Assembly: GCA_964654355.1 (NCBI GenBank)
Contig: CAZZIQ010000002.1
Coordinates: 1 to 54,548, forward strand
DNA length: 54,548 nt
Reading direction: 5' to 3'
Source: CAZZIQ01 sp964654355
Lineage (GTDB): Bacteria; Pseudomonadota; Gammaproteobacteria; GCF-002020875
Shown: positions 48,241 to 54,548 of the stretch, piece after piece
Layout: each line of letters starts with the position of its first letter
Position numbering within the stretch: the stretch's first letter is position 1
The notes under the pieces: model-generated
The model's input: the letters and a program-made list of their open reading frames with translations, nothing else
Database searches by the model: none
Told to the model about the DNA's origin: nothing
Made by a program: the position numbers and the translations under genes

Positions 48241-48471
48241 TTAGCGGGAGAGCAAGCCGCGGTTCCGCTCGAGCGAAATACGCTCACGCGAAACACGCTT
48301 CAGCTGACGCTTCACAGCCGCAGCAGCTTTACGCTTACGGATGGAGGTCGGCTTTTCATAAGTCGTACGCTCGCGAGCTTCGGCAACAATGCCGGCTTTT
48401 TCGCAAGCGCGCTTGAAGCGGCGCAGTGCAGCTTCAAAAGGTTCGTTTTCACGAGCACGAACGCTAGGCAT
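48241..48471 (-). CDS. rpsU: 30S ribosomal protein S21
   Basis: This 76-residue basic protein has the S21 signature VRARENEPFEAALRRFKRACEKAG followed by an Arg/Lys-rich tail. The family is about 71 residues. It opens the macromolecular-synthesis operon after a consensus promoter. TAAGGACACC lies before the ATG at 48471. Confidence 0.97.
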   Translation of the reverse strand: MPSVRARENEPFEAALRRFKRACEKAGIVAEARERTTYEKPTSIRKRKAAAAVKRQLKRVSRERISLERNRGLLSR

Positions 48472-48554
48472 GGATTCGGTGTCCTTACAAACAAGTTGTG
48501 AATCGATTCAATTTCTCGCCGGCGAGCGAGATGCCCAGCGACAGAAAACGCGCG

Positions 48555-48583
48555 ATTATACGGACGTCGGCGGGGGCTTTCAA
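48555..48583 (-). promoter_or_regulatory. Sigma-70 promoter of rpsU-yqeY-dnaG-rpoD
   Basis: TTGAAA (48583-48578), a 17-base spacer and a perfect TATAAT (48560-48555) lie on the minus strand, followed by the GC-rich CGCGCG discriminator. The start is expected near 48548. A 12-base palindrome, CTCGCCGGCGAG (48525-48536), sits in the 77-base leader. Confidence 0.88.
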
Positions 48584-48674
48584 TCCTGCGCACTTGAGGG
48601 TGTTTTGGGGTGGTGAGGCGCCTCGGGACTCCGCGCCGACGCGGAGAAGCCGCCCGTGCGCGTCTGCGCGACAG

Positions 48675-48684
48675 TAGAATGCCG
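48675..48684 (+). promoter_or_regulatory. TAGAAT-CCGC motif overlapping the tsaD start
   Basis: TAGAAT (48675-48680) then GCCGC would begin transcription at about the ATG at 48688, implying a leaderless message. No -35 match is visible. Confidence 0.35.
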
Positions 48685-48687
48685 CAT

Positions 48688-49710
48688 ATGTGGGTTCTGG
48701 GTATCGAAAGTTCATGTGATGAAACCGGTGTCGCGATCTATGGCGGCCAGCCGGCGTCGTTGCGCGCTCACGTGCTGCACAGCCAAGTTAAGCTGCATGC
48801 GGAATGGGGCGGTGTGGTGCCGGAATTGGCCTCGCGGGATCACATTCGTCGGGTCTTGCCGCTGACGCGAGAAGCCTTGACCCAGGCGGGGTTGGCCCCG
48901 AAGGACCTAGCTGGCGTAGCCTACACGGCCGGGCCGGGCTTGGCGGGCGCTCTGCTGGTCGGCGCGAGTACCGCGCGGGCACTGGCCTTCGCATGGGGGG
49001 TTCCCGCCATTGGTGTGCATCACATGGAAGGCCACTTGTTGGCCCCGATGCTGGAGGAACAGCCTCCCGAATTTCCGTTTGTGGCTTTATTGATTTCGGG
49101 TGGGCATACCCAGCTTATGGCAGTGCGCGCTGTGGGCGACTATGAGCTGTTGGGTGAATCACTGGATGATGCCGCGGGTGAAGCTTTCGATAAGACGGCT
49201 AAGCTGCTCAATCTCGGTTATCCCGGCGGACCAGCGTTGTCGAAGCTCGCCGAGCAGGGTGATCCCGCACGGTTCAAGTTTCCGCGCCCGATGACCGATC
49301 GCCCCGGATTGGATTTCAGCTTCAGTGGTCTCAAAACCTTTGCCCTTACGACGGTGCAGGGTCATGGTGAAGAAGCGCATGCCGATATCGCGCGCGCGTT
49401 TGAAGAGGCGGTTGCAGATACCTTGGCAATCAAATGCCGTCGTGCACTCGTGCAGACGGGGTTTGCGCGCTTGGTGATTGCGGGTGGGGTGAGCGCGAAC
49501 ACCCGCGTGCGTTTGCAACTGGAAGCCATGGTGCACGCGCAGGGTGCGGAGCTCTATTTTCCACGTCCAGAGTTTTGCACCGACAACGGCGCGATGATCG
49601 CGTATGCCGGTTGGGTGCGCCTGATGGCTTCAGAACATCCCGCTGCGCTCAGTCTGCCGGTACGGCCACGTTGGCCGATGACCGAATTGCAGCCGATTAC
49701 GGCTGGCTAA
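48688..49710 (+). CDS. tsaD: tRNA N6-adenosine threonylcarbamoyltransferase
   Basis: This 340-residue enzyme transfers the threonylcarbamoyl group made by TsaC to adenosine 37 of tRNA. It shows VLGIESSCDETGVAIY, the metal-binding histidines in HHMEGH, ISGGHTQLM, and DDAAGEAFDKTAK. The frame is open to 48610, but the ATG at 48688 gives the family start; an ATG at 48679 is the alternative. It is divergent from rpsU, and its stop overlaps that of plsY by 4 bases (CTAA). Confidence 0.96.
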   Translation: MWVLGIESSCDETGVAIYGGQPASLRAHVLHSQVKLHAEWGGVVPELASRDHIRRVLPLTREALTQAGLAPKDLAGVAYTAGPGLAGALLVGASTARALAFAWGVPAIGVHHMEGHLLAPMLEEQPPEFPFVALLISGGHTQLMAVRAVGDYELLGESLDDAAGEAFDKTAKLLNLGYPGGPALSKLAEQGDPARFKFPRPMTDRPGLDFSFSGLKTFALTTVQGHGEEAHADIARAFEEAVADTLAIKCRRALVQTGFARLVIAGGVSANTRVRLQLEAMVHAQGAELYFPRPEFCTDNGAMIAYAGWVRLMASEHPAALSLPVRPRWPMTELQPITAG

Positions 49711-50321
49711 CGATGGATCTTGCCTTCTGCGCCGTTCAACAAGTTTTGAATGTTGCTGCGGTGCCGCCAAAACAGAATCAGGGTTTGCGCTGCTAACAGG
49801 CTCACGAGCAGTGTCGAGTCGCTTTCGCCCGTGAAATACGGAATCAGGTAGAACGCATAGAGTGGCGCTAGTGCGGTGGCAATGAGTGCCGAAAGCGAAG
49901 AGATGCGCAGTATCTTGGCGACAAACAGCCATGTTGCCGCAGTGGCAAGACCAAGGCTCCAATGCAGCCCCAAGGCCATACCAAGGTAGGTTGCGACCCC
50001 TTTGCCGCCCTTGAACTGAAAGAAGATCGGGTAGAGGTGGCCGATGAACGCTGAGAAGCCAATCAGCACCAAGGCGTTGAGTGGCAGTTCGAAGGTGTGA
50101 CCGATCAGGACTGGGATCAGGCCTTTGAGCAGGTCGCCGGCTAGGGTGAACCCCGCGGCCTTCTTGCCACCGATGCGCAGCATATTGGTTGCGCCGGGAT
50201 TGCCGGAGCCTTGCTCGCGTGGGTCGGGTAGGCCGAGTAGACGCGCAATCACAATCGCGCTCGAAATCGAGCCAAGTAAATACGCCGCAGCGATCAGAAT
50301 CCAAGCCGTGTGTGTCAGCAT
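49707..50321 (-). CDS. plsY: Glycerol-3-phosphate acyltransferase PlsY
   Basis: This 204-residue inner-membrane enzyme acylates glycerol-3-phosphate using acyl-phosphate. It has five or more membrane helices and the three family motifs: SGNPGATNMLR, FQFKGGKGVATYLG and the later region around ILFWRHRSNIQNL. It is divergent from folB and convergent with tsaD. TAGAATACCGCG precedes the ATG directly, which could make the message leaderless. Confidence 0.96.
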   Translation of the reverse strand: MLTHTAWILIAAAYLLGSISSAIVIARLLGLPDPREQGSGNPGATNMLRIGGKKAAGFTLAGDLLKGLIPVLIGHTFELPLNALVLIGFSAFIGHLYPIFFQFKGGKGVATYLGMALGLHWSLGLATAATWLFVAKILRISSLSALIATALAPLYAFYLIPYFTGESDSTLLVSLLAAQTLILFWRHRSNIQNLLNGAEGKIHR

Positions 50322-50376
50322 CGCGGTATTCTACGCGTTCATTTTAAAAAAGCATGCAGCGAAAACAGGGAAGCGT

Positions 50377-50739
50377 ATGGCACAGGACATCGTTTATATC
50401 CGTGATCTCGAGGTCCGCACGGTGATTGGGATTTATGACTGGGAGCGACAGATCAAGCAGAAGGTGTCGATGGATCTGGAGATGGCAGCAGATATTGCGC
50501 GCGCAGCGAAGACGGATGCCATTGCCGATACGCTCGATTACAAATCGATAGCCAAGGCAGTCATTGCTTTTACTGAAGCAAGTTCATTTCAGTTGGTTGA
50601 GACGCTTGCGGAGCGAATTGCTGAAATCATTACTAAAGACTTTGGTGTCTCATGGCTACGCCTACGGGTGAGTAAGCCTGGTGCGGTGCGTGGTTCGCGT
50701 GACGTCGGTGTTGTGATTGAGCGTGGCGAGCGCGCATAA
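50377..50739 (+). CDS. folB: Dihydroneopterin aldolase
   Basis: This 120-residue enzyme cleaves dihydroneopterin in folate synthesis. It shows the N-terminal VRTVIGIYDWERQIKQ, DTLDYKSIAKAV, QLVETLAERIAE and the final RLRVSKPGAV. The frame is open upstream through plsY, but the ATG at 50377 has AGGGAAG upstream and gives the family length. folK follows after 8 bases. Confidence 0.95.
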   Translation: MAQDIVYIRDLEVRTVIGIYDWERQIKQKVSMDLEMAADIARAAKTDAIADTLDYKSIAKAVIAFTEASSFQLVETLAERIAEIITKDFGVSWLRLRVSKPGAVRGSRDVGVVIERGERA

Positions 50740-50747
50740 CGGTTCTG

Positions 50748-51257
50748 ATGATGGCACAGGTTTACGTTGGTGTTGGCAGCAATATCGCGCGCGAGCAGAA
50801 CATTCGTGCCGGCGTGGCGGCGATGCGTACCGTATTTGGAGGGATGCAGATTTCCCCAATGTATGAAACGCCAGCGATGGGATTTGTTGGTGACCCGTTT
50901 TACAACTTGGTTGTGCTTTTTGAAACGGAGTTGGATGCGCGTGCCGTTAAGAAAGAATTGGATCAAATCGAGCAGACTTACGGGCGCGATCGTTCGGCTG
51001 CGAAATTTTCCGCACGCACACTGGATCTCGATTTGTTGCTATGGGATGACATTGATCTGCATGCGGAGGGCCTGGATGTGCCGCGGCATGAGATCTTGAA
51101 ATATGCCTTTGTCTTGGGACCACTCGCGGAGCTGGCACCTGAGGGACAACATCCTCAGAGCGGCGCGAGCTTTGCGTCTCTCTGGGCGAGGATGCAACAA
51201 GAGGATCCCGTGCAGGTGCAATCATTGCGGCCCGTTGTGTTGGAAATGGGCGTTTAG
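50748..51257 (+). CDS. folK: 2-amino-4-hydroxy-6-hydroxymethyldihydropteridine pyrophosphokinase
   Basis: This 169-residue enzyme adds pyrophosphate to hydroxymethyl-dihydropterin, the step after FolB. It starts with YVGVGSNIAREQNI and has the signature FSARTLDLDLLLWDD (family pattern RTLDLDLL). The start may be 50748 or 50751, as two Met codons are adjacent. Its stop overlaps that of the convergent SDR gene by 4 bases (TTAG). Confidence 0.95.
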   Translation: MMAQVYVGVGSNIAREQNIRAGVAAMRTVFGGMQISPMYETPAMGFVGDPFYNLVVLFETELDARAVKKELDQIEQTYGRDRSAAKFSARTLDLDLLLWDDIDLHAEGLDVPRHEILKYAFVLGPLAELAPEGQHPQSGASFASLWARMQQEDPVQVQSLRPVVLEMGV

Positions 51258-51991
51258 TGGGTGAGGCTGCGGCCGCCATCGACGGCAAGGATTTGCCCCG
51301 TCACATAGCGCGCATCGAGCGCTAGAAAACACACGGTTTTAGCGATGTCGTTGGGTTCACCTTTTCGACCTAAGACTACGCGTTCCAGCATGGCGCTTTT
51401 TTCAGTATCGCTGAGTTCGCGTTCCGGCCAAAGAATGATGCCGGGCGCGACGGCATTCACCCGCACCTCTGGCCCCAATTCAATTGCGAGCGAGCGAGTC
51501 AGCATGGCAAGGCCCGCTTTTGCGACGCTATATACTGGATGTCCGTGCAGGGGTTTCTCTGCATGAATGTCCACCATATTCACGATGCTGCCACTGCCCG
51601 CCTTCAGGCTCGGCGCTAAGGCTTGCGAGAGAAACAAAGGCGCCCGCAGATTGCTGCCGATGAGGTCATCCCAGTGCGTCGATGTAATGCTGCCGACGGG
51701 TGTGGGGTAGTACGTGGAAGCATTGTTGATTAACACATCAACGCGGCCCCAAGCTTGGAGCGCTGCGTGCGCAAGTTGTTCGATGGCGGTGAGGTCCAGT
51801 AGGTCCGCGGCAAGTGTGCGCGCAGAATCGTGGTGTAAGGCGTTCAGCTCTGCGGCTAGCGCATCAGCGGACGTGCTTGAGCTTCGGTAGTGAATCAGTA
51901 CGCGCAGACCGGCCTGATGAAGGTGGCGTGCGATCTCTGCGCCAAGACGATGCGCAGCGCCGGTAATTAATGCCACGCGGCGTTCAGACAT
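51254..51991 (-). CDS. folM: Pteridine reductase-like short-chain dehydrogenase
   Basis: This 245-residue SDR has the unusual TGAAHRLGAEIA nucleotide motif (TGxxxRxG), which marks pteridine reductases such as PTR1 and FolM. It also has NNASTYYPTP, the catalytic YSVAKAG and the C-terminal LAVDGGRSL. It probably reduces dihydrofolate or dihydropterins with NADPH. It lies opposite folK, supporting a folate role, but SDR substrate calls by sequence are soft. Confidence 0.82.
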   Translation of the reverse strand: MSERRVALITGAAHRLGAEIARHLHQAGLRVLIHYRSSSTSADALAAELNALHHDSARTLAADLLDLTAIEQLAHAALQAWGRVDVLINNASTYYPTPVGSITSTHWDDLIGSNLRAPLFLSQALAPSLKAGSGSIVNMVDIHAEKPLHGHPVYSVAKAGLAMLTRSLAIELGPEVRVNAVAPGIILWPERELSDTEKSAMLERVVLGRKGEPNDIAKTVCFLALDARYVTGQILAVDGGRSLTH

Positions 51992-52005
51992 GAGAATATC
52001 CTTTT

Positions 52006-53184
52006 ATGAGTGCGTCAGATTTCACGTTTCCGCAACCGAGCATAGAAGCCCAAACCCACAGCGCCCGCGTGCTGCGTTTTATTCGCGCGCAAATCGAAGC
52101 GGCGGGCGGCAGTATTTCGTTTGCGCAATACATGGCGCAAGCATTGTATGCGCCGGGACTGGGTTACTACAGCGCGGGTGCGCATAAGTTTGGTGAGGCC
52201 GGTGACTTTGTGACGGCGCCGGAGATCAGTCCGCTATTTGGCAAGACCATCGCCCAGCAGATTCAGCCTCTGTTGGCCCAGCTCGATGCACCCAGTGTGC
52301 TGGAATTGGGTGCAGGCACTGGCGCGATGGCAGCGCAAATTTTGCAGACCTTAGCAGCACACGACGCGCTTCCCGAAGCCTATTGGATCTTGGAGCCGAG
52401 TGCCGAATTACAGCAGCGTCAGCAACAGCAGCTTAGGGAGGTGTTGTCGCCTGAGGTTTTTGGGCGTGTGCAGTGGTTGCAGCAGATCCCAGATGAATCC
52501 TTTGCGGGTGTGGTCTTGGGGAATGAAGTGATCGATGCCTTGCCTTGCGCGCTGATCGAGAAGACCAATGAGGGCATTCTTGAGCGTGCGGTGGCATGGA
52601 ACGACGAGGCATTGGCGTGGACAACGCGCCCGCTGACGACTGCCCTTGCGGAAGCATTGGAACATATCCCGCAGTCCATTCGTGACGCGTGGCCAGTTGG
52701 CTATGTCAGTGAGCTGCGTATCGCGTTGCGCGATTGGTTGGCTGCTCTTTCTGCGCCGTTACAGCAAGGTGCGATGGTGTGGATCGACTATGGCTATGGT
52801 CAGCGTGAGTACTACCATCCGGAGCGAACACAAGGCACGTTGCGATGTTTCTATCGCCATCGCGCACATGAAGATCCGTTTCTTTGGCCGGGTCTGCAAG
52901 ACATTACGGCACATGTCGACTTCACGGATCTTGCGCAAGCGGCACATGCGGAAGATCTTGAAGTCGCTGGCTATACCACCCAAGCCAGTTTCTTATTGGC
53001 CGGTGGGCTCTTGGATCTGACGGCGCACACCACAGATGCACGCGTGCTGGCGGAACAGTCGCGTGCATTGCAGGTGTTGCTCATGCCCGGACAAATGGGT
53101 GAATTGATTAAGGTTCTGGCGCTTGTCCGCGGCATAGAATTACCCGCACATTTTGCTGAGACAGATTTGCGGCGTCAGTTGTAA
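52006..53184 (+). CDS. MidA/NDUFAF7-like SAM-dependent methyltransferase
   Basis: This 392-residue protein belongs to the DUF185 family, which includes NDUFAF7, an arginine methyltransferase that helps assemble respiratory complex I. It shows ISFAQYMAQALYAPGLGYYS, GDFVTAPEISPLFG, the S-adenosylmethionine motif LELGAGTGAMA and GVVLGNEVIDALP. Its bacterial substrate is not established. It is divergent from folM, with a 14-base gap, and uppP follows after 19 bases. Confidence 0.93.
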   Translation: MSASDFTFPQPSIEAQTHSARVLRFIRAQIEAAGGSISFAQYMAQALYAPGLGYYSAGAHKFGEAGDFVTAPEISPLFGKTIAQQIQPLLAQLDAPSVLELGAGTGAMAAQILQTLAAHDALPEAYWILEPSAELQQRQQQQLREVLSPEVFGRVQWLQQIPDESFAGVVLGNEVIDALPCALIEKTNEGILERAVAWNDEALAWTTRPLTTALAEALEHIPQSIRDAWPVGYVSELRIALRDWLAALSAPLQQGAMVWIDYGYGQREYYHPERTQGTLRCFYRHRAHEDPFLWPGLQDITAHVDFTDLAQAAHAEDLEVAGYTTQASFLLAGGLLDLTAHTTDARVLAEQSRALQVLLMPGQMGELIKVLALVRGIELPAHFAETDLRRQL

Positions 53185-53203
53185 AACCCTAACGAGAATT
53201 CCT

Positions 53204-54001
53204 ATGGAATGGATTCAGATTGTCAGCCTCGCCATCGTGCAAGGTTTGACCGAGTTTCTGCCGATCTCCAGTTCGGCGCACTTGGTTTTGGTGCCGTCGC
53301 TGACCGGTTGGCCCGATCAGGGCTTGGCGTTTGATGTGGCCGTGCATGTGGGTAGCTTGTTGGCCGTGCTGTTGGTGTTTCGCCAAGAAGTCGTGCGCAT
53401 GTTGCTTGCGTTCTTTTCTTCTGTGCGTGGGCGTGGATTCAACGATGACGCCAAGTTAGCTTGGGCTGTTGGGTTTGCCACCATTCCGGTTGGGTTGGCC
53501 GGCTTGCTTTTCGGTGATTGGATTGAGCAAAACCTACGATCCATCCAGGTTTTGGCATGGGCCACGATTGGTTTTGGTCTATTGCTTGGCATTGCCGATC
53601 GTTGGCGTCGCGGCAGGCGCACGGAGCTTCAGTTGCGTGTGGGTGATGTGTTGTGGATTGGTTTGGCGCAAGCCTTGGCCTTGATTCCGGGCACGTCGCG
53701 CTCGGGAATTACCATGACTGCAGCCTTGTTCTTGGGGTTCTCGCGTCAGGCAGCTGCGCGCTTCTCGTTCTTATTGTCGATCCCCGTCATTCTGTTAGCG
53801 GGCGGTTTGGAAGCCAAGAAGCTGGTCGACAGTGCAGTGTCAGTGGATTGGTCTGCGCTGTTTTGGGGTGTGGCGTTTTCTGCCATCAGTGCATGGGCGT
53901 GTATTCGCCTCTTCCTCAACTTGATCGAGCGGATCGGCATGGCGCCTTTTGTTGCCTATCGTGTTGTGCTTGGCGGTCTCTTGTTGATGGTGTTGGTTTA
54001 G
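53204..54001 (+). CDS. uppP: Undecaprenyl-diphosphate phosphatase
   Basis: This 265-residue inner-membrane phosphatase recycles undecaprenyl diphosphate for cell wall synthesis. It shows the two family motifs, GLTEFLPISSSAHL and LIPGTSRSGITM, among about eight hydrophobic helices. The frame opens at 53153, but the ATG at 53204 gives the normal start (MEWIQIVSLAIVQG). The TAG stop overlaps the stop of rlmKL by 4 bases (TTAG). Confidence 0.97.
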   Translation: MEWIQIVSLAIVQGLTEFLPISSSAHLVLVPSLTGWPDQGLAFDVAVHVGSLLAVLLVFRQEVVRMLLAFFSSVRGRGFNDDAKLAWAVGFATIPVGLAGLLFGDWIEQNLRSIQVLAWATIGFGLLLGIADRWRRGRRTELQLRVGDVLWIGLAQALALIPGTSRSGITMTAALFLGFSRQAAARFSFLLSIPVILLAGGLEAKKLVDSAVSVDWSALFWGVAFSAISAWACIRLFLNLIERIGMAPFVAYRVVLGGLLLMVLV

Positions 54002-54548
54002 CGCACGAGTCTCCAACATTGGTGAATGCGTGGGTTGCGTTTGAAGTCTTCGGGGAGTGTTTCCATGTTCCAATCTTCAATCTGAAAATCGGCCAGCGCG
54101 TCTTGATCAAGCTTGAAACGGCGCAAGTTGGTAGAAAAGATGAGTGCTCCGTTCTCTCTGAGCAGATTCATGCAGTCTTGAATCAGTTCGACGTGGTCTC
54201 GTTGAATGTCGAGCACGCCTTCCATTCGTTTTGAATTCGAGAAACTAGGCGGATCCAGAAAGATTGCGTCAAAGCGTTCTCTACTTTGTTTGGCCTTGTG
54301 TAACCAGTCACGCACATCTGCCTGAATCAGGCGGTGTTTCGCGCCCGGCTGCATGCCATTGAGGTGAAGGTTTTCTGCGGCCCAGTCTAGATAGGTGTTA
54401 GAGAGATCCACGCTGGTGGTGCTACGTGCCCCATGAATTGCGGCTAGCACGCTTGCACTTGCGGTATAGCAAAAAAGATTGAGCACATCCCGGTCTTTCG
54501 CGCGCGCAGCGAAGCGGGCGCGGGTGATGCGGTGATCGAGAAACAGTC
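53998..54548 (-). CDS. rlmL: 23S rRNA methyltransferase RlmKL, C-terminal (RlmK) part
   Basis: This is the last ~183 residues of a larger protein whose start lies outside the window; the frame is open to 54548 and reads LFLDHRITRARF at the edge. The Rossmann fold VLNLFCYTASASV, SVDLSNTYLDWAAENL and FLDPPSFSNSKRM match the RlmK half of RlmKL, which makes m7G2069 in 23S rRNA. The full protein should also carry an N-terminal THUMP-RlmL half (m2G2445). A stand-alone RlmI-like enzyme is the alternative. Confidence 0.9.
   Translation of the reverse strand, partial: LFLDHRITRARFAARAKDRDVLNLFCYTASASVLAAIHGARSTTSVDLSNTYLDWAAENLHLNGMQPGAKHRLIQADVRDWLHKAKQSRERFDAIFLDPPSFSNSKRMEGVLDIQRDHVELIQDCMNLLRENGALIFSTNLRRFKLDQDALADFQIEDWNMETLPEDFKRNPRIHQCWRLVR

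Noticed and set aside
47674..48501. A 275-codon plus-strand frame opposite yqeY and rpsU
   Set aside because: It is antisense to two recognised genes and has no ribosome site or family motif.

Overview
The window is a gene-dense stretch of chromosome from a gammaproteobacterium. The evidence is the conserved core blocks in recognisable gammaproteobacterial order: rpsU-yqeY-dnaG-rpoD with a tRNA-Ile2(CAU), def-fmt-rsmB-(DUF4390)-ntrY-ntrX-trkA-trkH, dprA-smg-topA, pilMNOPQ-aroK-aroB and gltBD. The cbb3 oxidase, the type IV pilus genes and the zinc-finger-less TopA suit a free-living, (micro)aerobic, piliated bacterium. I cannot name a genus with confidence. There is no prophage, insertion sequence, integron or CRISPR array, and no gene-free stretch reaches 300 bases.

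Layout. 1-4946 (+): 3' end of ccoN, then ccoO, ccoQ, ccoP, a strong terminator, a small membrane protein, ccoG and a FixH-like gene, which together make the cbb3 oxidase and its maturation factors. 4965-10055 (-): rhodanese-like protein, metH (without the reactivation domain), pip, dtd and a membrane-anchored unknown. 10194-11015 (+): ttcA. 11027-20908 (-): def-fmt-rsmB-DUF4390-ntrY-ntrX-trkA-trkH, in which many junctions are 4-base stop/start overlaps. 20980-26214 (+): dprA, smg, topA and two unknown genes. 26211-41215 (-): pilM-pilN-pilO/P fusion-pilQ-aroK-aroB-dgt-WGR protein, then a consensus promoter and gltB-gltD-malic enzyme. 41277-42654 (+): tsaC and a helix-turn-helix/coiled-coil protein. 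42739-48471 (-): a small exported protein, an isoprenylcysteine-methyltransferase-like protein, a 21-base copy of a tRNA 3' end, tRNA-Ile2, and the macromolecular-synthesis operon rpoD-dnaG-yqeY-rpsU behind a consensus sigma-70 promoter. 48688-54548: tsaD(+), plsY(-), folB-folK(+), a pteridine-reductase-like SDR(-), a MidA-like methyltransferase and uppP(+), and the 3' part of rlmKL(-).

How the genes relate. Most are housekeeping: respiration, methionine and glutamate synthesis, tRNA modification (ttcA, tsaC, tsaD, dtd), translation start (def/fmt), folate, phospholipid and undecaprenyl phosphate metabolism, potassium uptake, and DNA topology and uptake. I did not find a convincing undescribed system. 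The best leads are a single reading frame joining PilO-like and PilP-like domains; a small exported protein in an AT-rich pocket beside a duplicated tRNA 3' end; a MetH with no S-adenosylmethionine reactivation domain; an NtrX without the sigma-54-contacting GAFTGA loop; poly-G tracts in the helix-turn-helix gene; four convergent gene pairs that each share a 4-base stop overlap; and a recurring TAGAAT/TATAAT-plus-CCGC motif at gene starts.
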